A stretch of DNA of 64,000 nt from Symsagittifera roscoffensis (Eukaryota > Xenacoelomorpha > Acoela > Convolutidae), in NCBI RefSeq assembly GCF_963678635.1, contig NC_087069.1, positions 49,495,892-49,559,891 of the forward strand, in the 5' to 3' direction. The position numbers and the translations under genes are program-made. The notes beneath the pieces were generated by a model. That model was given only the letters and a program-made list of their open reading frames with translations, did not search any database and was not told where the DNA came from. Below, one piece after another: positions 54,475 through 64,000 of this stretch; position 1 is the first letter of the stretch; each line of letters begins with the position of its first letter.

Positions 54475-56354
54475 CTCAATTTTTCCGGTGGTATATCCAG
54501 TGGCCGGTCAGTGGCTGTCCAACCGAAACAGGTTGCTCTGTTTTTAAATGATTCGTTGCAGATACGTCGACTTGCTGGATGCTTTGCTCCTACTTCTCGT
54601 CAGCCTCAAGGTTATGCAGCCATTCCAGTATCCTCAGCTTTGTTTTTCTCTTCTTTCTATCTCTCTCTGTTCTAGGTTCAATTTGTCTTTCTGGCATGGT
54701 GTGATCTTCTTGTAAAGAGTGTTCAGTGACGGTTATGATCTGCTACTCCTCATTGGCTACCAGCTCTTCCACGTTCACCAACTCCTCGCCTATCTCCTCG
54801 GGTTGTATCTCGTCAACCAAGAAGTCGTCACCATACCTGTTGTACCTCATGCCTGTCCATTTGCGATCGCCTTTTCCTGTCCCTGTGGACATAGGCAAGT
54901 CTGGTTTTGTCCACTTTGGTACCTCGTTCTGTTCCGGGTCATTCCGATCTTCCTCTGCGAAAGATCCTTCGTCCGAATCTACCTCTATATTTTCGTAATC
55001 ATGCATGCTCACGTCCTCTTTGCCGTCATTCCTCTCTCTGGTGCCCTTCTCGTTCACCTCACATGCTGGGTCTACCAGTAGATACTCGAGTCGTTCCATA
55101 TTCTGTGGTGTACACCAGTCTTCGGGAGATGGGACGTGAGGTTTCAGATTTTCGTATTGCGCCGCACGCCTTGTACTCAAGCGATAGAACTGGCCCTGCT
55201 GGTGTACCTCCGTTATCAGAAACGGTCCTCTCTTTTTCTTCAGTAACTTTTTAGTCACTTTTGAAGATATGATATTCTGGAACACCCAGACGTATTTTCC
55301 CACCGCATATGATTTTCCCTGAAGTTTTTTCACATCGTACTTCTTCCGCCGTCGCATATGTGCCTGCGCCGTGTTCTTTCTACAGAGCTCGCTCAATTTC
55401 TGTTGTCTCTTGACCGCTTCCCCCACATATGCCTGAGGCGACGTCTTTTTCCCTTCGTATTCTGGATAGAAGAATGTCAGGGACATCGCTCTCTCCCTGG
55501 CAGTCAACATCATGAAAGGACTGATCCCGGTTTTTGAGTGCTGCGTGCTGTTATACGCCCCTACCACTTGCGGTAGATAATTATCCCAATCTGTCATGTA
55601 TCTCGAGCAATATACCCTGAGCATGTTCACCAGTGTTCTGTTCTGCCTCCCCACTAGTTTGTTCGTTTGAGGATGGTAGGTTGTTGAATGCGCTTGAGCA
55701 ATGTGGGATCTCCTCATCAAATCTTTTGTTAGGTCCCCCATGAAGGCTTTCCTATTGTCCGATTGGGACAACCATATCGTGATATCCAGTGCATTATCAA
55801 ATGATCACAAGTCTCTTCCTCTGAGGCCGTCTGACATGGTACCTCTTCTGCCGGTTTTGTAAAGTGGTCTATAATTACCAGTATCTGATTGTATCCCGAG
55901 TCGGTCATGCAGATCTTCTGATGGTCCATCTGCACGACGTCGTTAAGTTCCGAGCTTTCCACGGACTTACGTGTGAGTTTCATTTTTCTAGGGTCTTTCA
56001 CTTGCAAACACGACAAACATGCGTTCACCCACCTTTCGCAAGCCTTTCTCAGCCCTGGCCGATCAATTCTGTGCAGTATTCTTTGCTGTATCTTGCTATC
56101 CCCTGATGTCCCATCTGGTCGTGCCATCTGAACAACACTTCCGTCTGGTATAGCTGTGGTAATATGATGAGATTATGCCTGTGTTTTATCTTCTCCTCTT
56201 CTTTCCCAGTGCACGCTACCACTCCATCAGCTATGTGATAGAGTAAGTCCCTTCTCTCTTTGTAGAACTGTCTCAAGATCTTGTAACTATCCTCCTCCCC
56301 GTCTCCTTTCTCCTTGACTGCCGTCATGATCAATTTAGAGAGGTTGCTCGTCAT
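54475..56354 (-). pseudogene. T6 integrase with GPY/F-like segment and acidic tail
   Basis: The frame 54743-55771 (342 codons) is the longest integrase frame in the window. It has SDNRKAFMGDLTKDLMRRSH (second Asp), NKLVGRQNRTLVNML, GISPFMMLTARERAM, then KKKRGPFLITEVHQQGQFYR, a GPY/F-like module, and a long Asp/Glu-rich tail with MSTGTGKGDRKWTGMRYNRY. The position of the catalytic Glu reads LVGRQNR instead of LVERQNR in T1 and T3, so the triad is broken. 55729-56127 carries the first part of the core (QMDHQKICMTDSGYNQI) and 56049-56354 the zinc region. Frame changes lie near 55750 and 56100. Confidence 0.85.
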
Positions 56355-57230
56355 TTTGTCATTCTTCTGGGCTCGTATCAGTCTGACAGTCTGTGTCTCG
56401 CTTTGACGTGTTTCTTCAACGCCATCATTTGACCATTCAGTTCTCCGGGACTGTGGGTGTCGTCTTTTAGCTTAACACAAACTATCCTTCTCAAGACCTC
56501 CCTGTCATCATCCGGTTCCAAGTTCGTCCTGACATTTGAATTGCACGATAGCTCCCTGAATGGTTTCCTTGACACAGCTACTTTCTCAAGCTCTTCTCCT
56601 CGGTTGCTCTATGTTGTACGTCCCTGAGGAAGGGTCAGTTTGTAGTTCTCTGTCCAGGTGCCTCATTTTCTCTTCTGCTAATATCATGCAAAGACTGTAT
56701 TGGTCATCACCACTCTTCTCTGAGTCATCCTCGCATTCTTCCGACTCCCCGGAAAAATTCTCTCCTCACTGTCCCATTCTGTTTTCGGCCACTCCTCGGA
56801 CTCTTGATCTAGTCTGAGGTGTTCGGCTTCCTCCTTGAATGAAACTTTCTTCTTCCGAAACGTAGTCCGTCTTAATATGTCCTCCGGAATTTTCTCGACC
56901 AGTGTTCGCTCATTTTCTTTGTAGTCAGGTTGCTTGCCTATCATTGAGTCTTTGCCATGAGCTGCTTACCCTCTTTTCAATATGGTGACTTCCGGTATGT
57001 CTTTGCCATTTTTCCGGATTACAGGTTTATCGTCTGCTAGTTTCTCGAGTAGTCTCATCAAATCCTCTCCTATCGTTACCCTTCTTGTCTCCACTTCATC
57101 GAGGTCGTAGCCTTTGCTTTTAGTGTTTCCCTCACTATCTTCGACTTGAGCATCAATTCCATTGGCATCCCTGGGATTCTCTTGAGAATTTCTATCGCCT
57201 CATGTTCAACTGGTAGCTCGGAATGGTCCT

Positions 57231-58569
57231 CTATTGGTTTCCCTGACTTGTCAAGCCACCTCCTGAGTGGAAGACTGTCATACGTATCTTTGTCCATGAA
57301 TGAAAAAACATCTCCTGTCTCTCGTAGAATTCCGTCTTCTTGCTCAAGCTGTCGGCTTTTTGATGTTTGTCACTTGTTCTGTGTTCATTTATCATGTTAT
57401 AACCATCCAAGCGCACTATCCACCTCCCAATGTAGCTCTGGTCCATTGAGTACGTTTTCAACCTACTGAGTGCTCTGTTGTCGACCCGTAACTTGAATGG
57501 CTCGCTACTCAGAAATGCCCTGTATTTTTCTACAAAAATGACTACTGTAAACCTTTCCGCGTTGGGTGCCCCGTATTTCATTTCTGTATCACTCAAGACT
57601 TTGCTCCCGTAAGCTATCGGTCTCAAGAATGCCTTTCCGTTCCACTCCTATTCTTGGTGGAGTATTCCAGAGATCGCTACCACCGATGCATCCGTATCCA
57701 ACACATACATTGCATTTTCCGCGGGCGTCCCTAGCACAGTTGCTTCGCACAGCTCTCTCTCTTTATTCTCTTAAATGACTCCTCTGCCGCGTTATTCCAC
57801 GTGAATTTCTTGTCCTGGTGCCTCATGAGTTGTTGCATTGGATATACTTTGTCCGCATAGCCCTTGATGAACTACCTGCAATATTTCGCCAAACCCAGGA
57901 AGCTCATTAGCTGATGCTCCGTTTTCGGTGGTTTCCAAGTCGGCACCGCCTCTACTGCGTCTGGGTCTGGTCTGATGTCATGTTTGTCCACCATCCTCCC
58001 CAGGATTTTAATCGAATCCTTGAGAATCTCACACTTCGATGGCTTGCATTTTAGTCCTGCTCTTTTCATGCAAGCGAACACGTTGTCTAGTCGTTCGACG
58101 TGATCCTCTAGAGTAGGTGTCGCTATCACCACGTCATCTACGTAACACATTACCAAATTGCCCTATTTCCTCCTTACACTTTTCAGTACATGTGCCATCA
58201 ATCGTTGGAACGTGGCTGTAGCATTGCAAAGGCCAAGGGGCATCCTCTCCCATTGAAACAGTCCCAGCTCGCAAGCAAAGACTGTCTTGTCCCTGTCCTG
58301 ATTCCTCAGTGTTACCTGCCAAAAAGCCGACCCTTAATCAAGAGTTGTAAAAAAAATACATCTCCTAGTTTTGAGAGGCTCTCATCAATCCTAGGTATAT
58401 GATAGGCATCCTTCACCATGACGGAGTTCAGATACCGAAAGTCACAACAAAACCTTAGTTGGTCTCCTTTCTTCTTAGCCATCAATACTCCACACGCCCA
58501 CGGTGATTTGGACGGTTCTATCATATCATTCTCTTGTAGGGTCTCTATTTCTTTTCTGCATGCATCCAA
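57231..58569 (-). pseudogene. T6 RT and RNase H
   Basis: 58312-58569 holds the RT N-terminal blocks (LRFCCDFRYLNSVMVKDAYH). 57872-58156 holds the palm from YVDDVVIATPTLEDHVERLD to LMSFLGLAKYC. 57231-57626 holds the end of RNase H (SKVLSDTEMKYGAPNAERFT, YIGRWIVRLDGYNMINEHRT). The RNase H start is broken near 57640-57770. Non-functional. Confidence 0.84.
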
Positions 58570-58805
58570 TTTGCCGATTTTTTAGGGGTCATACGCATCG
58601 CTACCTCCCTATGTGGTACCGCCGACTCCTCAAACTCTATTTCATATTCAACAAAATTACAGCATCCAATCTCTGCTTTATGTTTCGAAAAAAAAATCCT
58701 GGTTCCGATCTTGCATATCCTTGATGGCTTCGAGCTGTTCGTCCCGTACCTTGCATCCCAAGTGTTCTAGTGCTGGTAATACCGGTTTAAACATCTCTAA
58801 TTCCT

Positions 58806-59156
58806 CTATTGTGGGTCTTTCCGGAAAGTTCGAACAGCTCGAAAGTCCATCATTTCAAATCTAGTTTTCACAGGTAGTGCGTATCCCAGCTTCCTTCCCC
58901 TCTGGATTGTGATTGGTATATCAAGAGTATTCAACAAGACGCTGACGCAGAGGCCACTCTTGGTTATCGAGAAGGATCTTCCCAAAATAGCAACACTTTG
59001 ACTATTCGGATTCGGCATTATGCATACTTGTTTATTGTCACTTAGTTCATTGAAGTTTTTCATCCGCAGACTTACTATCGCCGCCTCATTTGCCTTCAGC
59101 CCTACCCTCCTATACAAGAAAACTGGAGATTTATTTTCATTCACCTTTTGTAACAT
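58806..59156 (-). pseudogene. T6 protease-RT spacer, truncated
   Basis: Encodes NENKSPVFLYRRVGLKANEA and IPITIQRGRKLGYALPVKTR, matching 48283-48684 and 36252-36521. The protease active-site half is missing because the element ends abruptly at about 59151-59155. Confidence 0.8.
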
Positions 59157-59588
59157 TCGCCCGGAAGATACATATCGACGGAAAACAAAACTAAGTCTTA
59201 AGACGACTGGCTAACGTCTAAACAGAGCTTTGCATGCTTTTCACCGTCTCTACCAAGCCAGTACTTTCGGTGGTCTTTCTAACATCGGGTCGACAAAAAA
59301 GTTACTGTTCTCCGACTTCGACCAAAACGCTCAAATTAACTCAATTACATGCAAATAGTGAGCTCATGGCTGGGTCTCAGTATCCCCAGACCACGAGGTC
59401 ACTCCTAAAAACAGGGCTATTACTATTTATTATATTACTATCGTTTTTGTTCAGTAGATAGAAATCATCATCTCCAACGAAGATGGATCAACCCTTTCCC
59501 CCCAACTCTTAGCTCCTCATCCTTATCAAAACTAATCCGAATATCAATTAAATACAAGTCAGGACATGACAGGATGCTGAAAGTTTAC
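59156..59588. other. Unassigned DNA between the Ty3 block and the structured domain
   Basis: No gene, repeat match or element edge recognised. A perfect 10-bp palindrome (GTCTTAAGAC) lies at 59195-59204. Confidence 0.55.
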
Positions 59589-59771
59589 GTAACAGGATAA
59601 AAAGTCTCAGTTCCTTTACCCTTCCGGATTGACGAATCCGCTGAATCAAGCTCGTTAATCTTGATTTCCTCTTAATCCGGAAGGCTGTCTCTTAGCCTTC
59701 ACCGTTGTTCGCAACGGCCTTGCAACTATTGTAGCGGCACAATAGTTGCAACTAGGCGTGTTTTCTGTTAC
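59589..59771. other. Multi-hairpin palindromic domain, possible structured RNA
   Basis: Within 183 bases there is an outer stem GTAACAG (59589-59595) with CTGTTAC (59765-59771), extended by AAAA/TTTT after a 3-base bulge. Inside are an 11-bp stem CCTTCCGGATT (59620-59630)/AATCCGGAAGG (59674-59684), which encloses AATCAAG/CTTGATT (59644-59650/59660-59666); AAGGCT/AGCCTT (59681-59686/59694-59699); CCGTTG-TTCG-CAACGG (59702-59717); and a 13-bp perfect stem TTGCAACTATTGT/ACAATAGTTGCAA (59720-59732/59739-59751) with a 6-base loop. CGGATT can pair instead with AATCCG at 59635-59640. It lies about 1.2 kb downstream of polyprotein copy C on its sense strand. Function unknown. Confidence 0.7.
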
Positions 59772-60860
59772 TCTGTAACTCGTTGTCGTTTTTAATCTCG
59801 ATTTTCGTCCTGTTCGCTATCGCAGATAAAGTTGTTCTGTCCTTCTTTCTCGTTTTAGCCAAAATGGCCGTTTCTGACGTTTCTCAGAAATATGACGTAA
59901 TTATTCGAATTTTTGAAATTTTAAAATACCAGAATAGTCTAGCCCTCACCGTTTGGCCAATCGTTCCAATAACGTTCTTAATTCTTAATAATCACCAATC
60001 CGGAGGGCTTGCTGCTAAAAATTCGAATTCTGCAGAGATTGCATTTTGGCCATTCTGGTCGAATGTCACATACTCCCCGGACAGTCCGGTCAATGTCCTG
60101 ATTGAATCTCGCATTGTTCGTATAATCGGCACAGTGTCATCGAACAGAATTTACAAAATGCACGAAATCACTTTTATCCACGTCACATCGACTCACTGCC
60201 GAATACAAATGGCATCATACTACATCACTATAGCCTTCAAATTCTTTCATTAATCTGCACACTGAGGATTTGACCTAAGATAAAAACGTCTTTTCTGACT
60301 TCCAATGTCAATGTCCTGATTAAAAAATTTTTCTCTCAAATTTAAAAAATGCTGGTTTGCAGGACAGTCCTGCCAACCAACAATCTAAAATTACCCTACT
60401 ATGCTCCTTCCCTTCGGAAATCTTGCTTGTTTATTGTCCTGAATATTAAAACTAAGAAACTATGTGGTTAGATAGAAGAGTGTAACAATCTCCCTCTTCA
60501 AGAGATTACTCAAGTCTTTCATGTCACCACAAAGTGATCAGTCTTCCTAAGTGATTAAAAACAATCATGCAGGCTGGAATATTTAAATATACTTTCCTCT
60601 TAAGCCTTTCTAAATAAATAACAAGTGTCTCTAAAGCCACTTTGCTAAAAATCAAACTGCAAATTTATAAATGCAACAAATTCTCCAATGTTCAAAACTC
60701 AACTAAATGTTTCAGTTTTCAATTACAACTTGGTTGCTTGGTTTCTCACTTGAGTTTTTCACACACATAAAACAATTCTGAGTTTTAATTTCTTCTTCCC
60801 ATCACTTTTTTGTTTTCTTCTTTTTCATCGTTTAGAAGTTCTAAAACTTCTAAATTCTTC
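59772..60860 (-). other. Noncoding tail behind polyprotein copy C
   Basis: No convincing gene; a + strand open stretch (59783-60253) looks like chance. Distant similarity to the tails of copies A and B, for example CACATACTCCCCGGAC (about 60067) against CACATACTCCCCGTAC (about 5927), supports a shared 3' noncoding tail. It contains a further hairpin TTTCTGA-CGTTTC-TCAGAAA (59871-59890). 60480-60860 is AT-rich without features. Confidence 0.6.
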
Positions 60861-63800
60861 TAATTTTCTTTCTTGTTGCCTCTTGTCTTCTCGACCATTC
60901 GCCAATGTTCCATTTCTTCCTCCTGTGATACTGACTCCGCACTTTCGGTTTCTGTGTCTTGTAACACATCGTTAGCTATCCTGACGCTGTTGGAAGCAGT
61001 CCTCCAACACTTCTGCTCTTCTACCCTTTGTTTGCAACAAGGTAGGGGATCCTCTGTTCGTTAGATTCTCTGTTCTTGCAGAAGCTGTTGTGGAGACACA
61101 ACGTCACATTTCTCTCCAAATCTTCCTTCAGCATCTCCGCCTTCTCCTTTCCACTACGTTCACTAGTCCTGGAAATCCTTTTCACTGCGGTGGTCACTGC
61201 AATCCGATGAGTCACGAAAGCTCGCTTGAAGGCTCCCGCTCCAATGTCCAGCTGATATCCACTATACACTCTGCCGTGCCTCGACATATGCTTCTTAGCA
61301 TACTCGTACAGCCATGCAGTCAAGTCAGCTCTGAACCATGGCATCAATCGTTTTCTTGCCCATATCCTCTTCACTTCCATCGGAATGTTCAGAATTTTGC
61401 ACATTGTTTTAAAAAGATCTAAATCTTTTAGACAATCCAACTTCTGCAACTGTTCTCTCGTTGGCGCTTCCTGTCTATTGTTTTCTCTCACATGAGCCTC
61501 CAGCCATCGTATCGCCATCATAACTCCCACTATCACCATTGTTATGGGCTGTGATGAGTCTGGTAAACCCATGGAGAGCAGCTCTCCAGAGTCCCAGATC
61601 AACATCAGATTACTACGCTTAGGATACCACCAAGTCTGTAACAAGCAGTGGCAAGGAAACTCATCATGTGTCAACATGATGCTCCTTCAATTATGTTTTC
61701 CCGAAGCTTCCAGTAATGGTTCCACTTCCATCATCACTCGGTGGATTTCATCATTTTCGTCTACTGTATTGTAATCCGTGACGGTTGATCCTCTCTGTTT
61801 TTGTCTCTCAAAGTCACTGAAGTTCCCACTCACGTATCCCATGAACTTCTTTCCTAGTATTGACTCCAATTCTTCTTTGGTTCTTTCTGGAACTGCTGAG
61901 AACATCTTACATAACAACTCGTATGACTTTTCAGACATTCTTGTTAGTCTCACACACTTTGGTGCTGAGAAGGCTTGATCCACGATCGTTCTCGTACTCT
62001 TCACGTCCACAGCTACGAAATGTACAGGGTATCTACTCTTGCACATTGGAGCCAATGTTGAACCAACCAAATATCGGGCTCCTGATGGTCTACAATAAGT
62101 CTCATTTTGTCTGATATTCATTTCCGCCTCGATCGCTTCCCTCCAGTTTCCTATGTATTTCTGCTCAGTCTGCAGAACTCCTGGGAACACTTCTACACTG
62201 ATGGCTGTGACCATCTCATGTTTCTGTTCTAGATTCAATAGTGACTCTAAAGAACCAAACATGCTGTAGAATCCTAGTGCAGTCACTAGATTCACATCGG
62301 TTCCTCCATGACAATCTGCTATCAAATCCGTTTCTCTCCTCGTTTTCATCACGACATTTCCAAACAATACCGTCAGTTGCTTGTGTTGCTTCTCCAGGGT
62401 CTTCACACAGTCCAGACCTCCACAAACGTGACCCTCCAGTCCACAGACTTCCGCCAGACAGCTACCAGGTTTCACCCAGTCCTCTGGTCCCCAGCCAGGC
62501 AACTCCACTTTATCTTCCCCGTTGCTCCTAGAGGCCGTTGTCATCACATTATATATGATGTTAAGGTCACGAAGGTTACAGTCTGCATTCAATTCCCTCT
62601 GTCTGTCTTGTGTCGCTCTTAGTATTGAGTCAGCGTTGGGACTAGGACACCATGATGGCCTCATCAATTCCCAGACCACCATTAAGCTCGTCCTCAGCAA
62701 TTCATCCGAGAATCCTAACCCAAACTCCACTCTTTTGTCGGACTTTGGTACGGAAGGTGCAGTCACCTCTTCTTCCAAGATCAATCCCAATTTATTCTGA
62801 GGATTAGTAGCGCTCTTTATCGTCACGATTCTCGACATCCAGAATCTTAGCAACACTGCTTGCTCGTAATCGAAGAAGCAATCGCGTATGTCTTCACTCA
62901 GGAACGGGTTATACGCCATCCCGATGACTCCGGATACGTAGCAGTACGACTTCTTCTTAATTGGTCCACAGTATTCACTGGACTTCGGAAATGTTCCCAT
63001 AGATTCTTTAGTGAACCTCAGCTCCTTGTTCGAGAATCTTCTTATTTCGTCTATCTTTCTCATGGGCTCTAACTCTTCGGGTTCTTTCATGTTTACCCTC
63101 ATCGGTTTGCTTTGATGCATATCCAGCAGTGCTATTAAGAGTAAAGCCTTCGCTCGTGCGTCGCCCTCCCTCAGCATCTTGACACAGGTATTCAACGCTG
63201 GTACCGAGATCTGTTCTACCATGAATCGAATAAAACAGAGAGCGTCTCTCCGTTTTGCAAACGCTATTGCTGCTCCCTCTTGGATCATCAGATCCCTCAG
63301 GTTTGTCATAAGGAAAACCTTCTCTTCCTTTGATCTGTTCCTTTTTTCCGAATCGTACTCTTCACGAGTCAGTCCCATCAGGCACCATGCAAATCTCAAT
63401 TGCAACTCCGTACGCCTTTTGTTTGAGGGTGGTGCCTTGCAACATCGTTTCCAGATAACCCTCCATGGCACCCTTGTCCTCTAAAGCCATCAAATACCCT
63501 CTAGTCGAGTTGCGGTATTCTAACATCTCCATGTATCCACCGGCGGGTTCATCTATTGACACAGTCTCCGACACCGTCAGTCGGTTATATTCCACTGGCA
63601 CTAGTTGTCCTACGACACTTCCCTTTCCGTGATTCATGGGAGATGGCTTAAAGTCCCTCATTGTACTCTCTCCACATTGGCTGAGTTTCTCCATTTCCAA
63701 GGTTGCTCCAGTCAGAGTGCGGTCACTCCTTCTGGATTTATAGCCTGTTGACTTTATCCCTGCCATGAGAATGGGTGGCACCATCGTTATATCAGTCAGC

Positions 63801-64000
63801 ATCTTATCCGTGCGGGACAACTGATAGTCGCCTTGTCCCAAATCCATGATCTCTTCGACTCGCTTTCTCTTTGCTGAATTCGCAACTTTCACCGATATCT
63901 CTGAATCCACCTTTGTTTTTCCTACTCTTCTCGGCATCACTCTGCTGCCTAACTTCATTTTCATTTTGTTAATCTTGTCAATCACCAACTTCGATCGCAT
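60861..64000 (-). pseudogene. Polyprotein element copy C, nearly open (C-terminal half)
   Basis: The best-preserved copy. 63362-64000 (running off the window) has a basic N-terminal part and YMEMLEYRNSTRGYLMALED. The frame then must move forward by one base near 63425 to reach the 61687-63471 frame, which starts to match the other copies at RRTELQLRFAW. It continues through VSGVIGMAYNPFLSEDIRDC, VTALGFYSMFGSLESLLNLE, ISVEVFPGVLQTEQKYIGNW and SDFERQKQRGS to MMEVEPLLEASG. A single in-frame TGA at 61687-61689 falls where copy B has a leucine codon. The frame resumes (LTHDEFPCHCLLQTWWYPKR) to 61021, with another frame change near 61060 leading to an acidic end. It is strongly diverged from A and B. 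No recognised domain. Confidence 0.8.

Larger units (their letters stand above)
54441..59155 (-). mobile_element. Ty3/Gypsy-like pol segment T6
   Basis: From the truncated upstream edge at about 59155: the protease-RT spacer (58806-59156), RT (57872-58569), RNase H (57231-57770), linker (56378-57297), integrase and tail (54475-56354). No gag or LTR remains. The edge at 59151-59155 is a sharp join to unrelated DNA leading to polyprotein copy C. It matches T2 in overall order. Confidence 0.86.

Noticed and set aside
59589-59771. tRNA, hammerhead ribozyme or CRISPR-like repeat in the hairpin cluster
   Set aside because: There is no A/B box or cloverleaf arm lengths, no CTGATGA/GAAA hammerhead core on either strand, and the stems are all different rather than repeated.
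59783-60253. 156-codon + strand open frame as a membrane protein gene
   Set aside because: It lies in the AT-rich noncoding tail related to the tails of copies A and B. It has no homologue in those tails and no support beyond being open.
1-64000. Reassigned stop codon as the reason for many in-frame stops
   Set aside because: TAA, TAG and TGA all occur within the dead frames and are mixed with frame changes and deletions. Decay explains all of them.

Overview
The window is eukaryotic repeat DNA. Almost every base that can be assigned belongs to one of three kinds of repeated element, all broken. Nothing I can see is a clearly intact host gene. The retroelement types (a non-LTR element with APE endonuclease, RNase H and a C-terminal CCHC finger, and long-LTR Ty3/Gypsy-like elements) suggest an invertebrate or another eukaryote with a large, decaying transposon load, but the sequence alone does not fix the taxon. 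In-frame stops of all three kinds occur inside the dead frames, so I see no sign of a variant genetic code.

Region 1 (1-26456) holds a large protein-coding unit that I do not recognise, here called the polyprotein element. Copy A lies on the + strand (1-4011 plus a noncoding tail to about 5040). Copy B lies on the - strand, from an N-terminal ATG near 26456 to an acidic C-terminus at 6368, with its noncoding tail at about 5575-6367. A and B face each other tail to tail around a 0.5 kb spacer. Leaving out insertions and duplications, one unit would cover about 7 kb (roughly 2,300 codons). Copy B was split by a 4.5 kb non-LTR retrotransposon (6983-11468) flanked by an 11-bp target-site duplication. 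The insertion junction was then copied in a 1.69 kb tandem array (three rounds) and in a longer duplication that yields second copies of the polyprotein 5' two-thirds (14852-19083 and 20116-26456). Copy A has its own 954-bp tandem triplication.

Region 2 (26892-59155) is a pile of Ty3/Gypsy-like elements, all on the - strand: six pol segments (T1-T6), two gag regions (37.4-39.25 kb and 49.5-51.4 kb), two near-complete LTRs (39464-40717 and 51592-52993), one tandemly duplicated LTR and one LTR stub. The element order is LTR, primer-binding site, coiled-coil-rich gag, DTG protease, RT (YVDD), RNase H, integrase with a GPY/F-like segment, then a long acidic tail. The segments are joined at rearrangement junctions, one of which is present twice.

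Region 3 (59156-64000) is a third, diverged and much less damaged copy (C) of the polyprotein element on the - strand. It is followed by a noncoding tail containing a compact, multi-hairpin palindromic domain (59589-59771).

The most interesting items are the unrecognised polyprotein family with its tail-to-tail copies, the multi-hairpin domain behind copy C, a 2A-like ribosome-skipping motif in front of the PHD-like fingers of the non-LTR element, and a strand-biased excess of the hexamer CTTGAG in the polyprotein and Ty3 elements.
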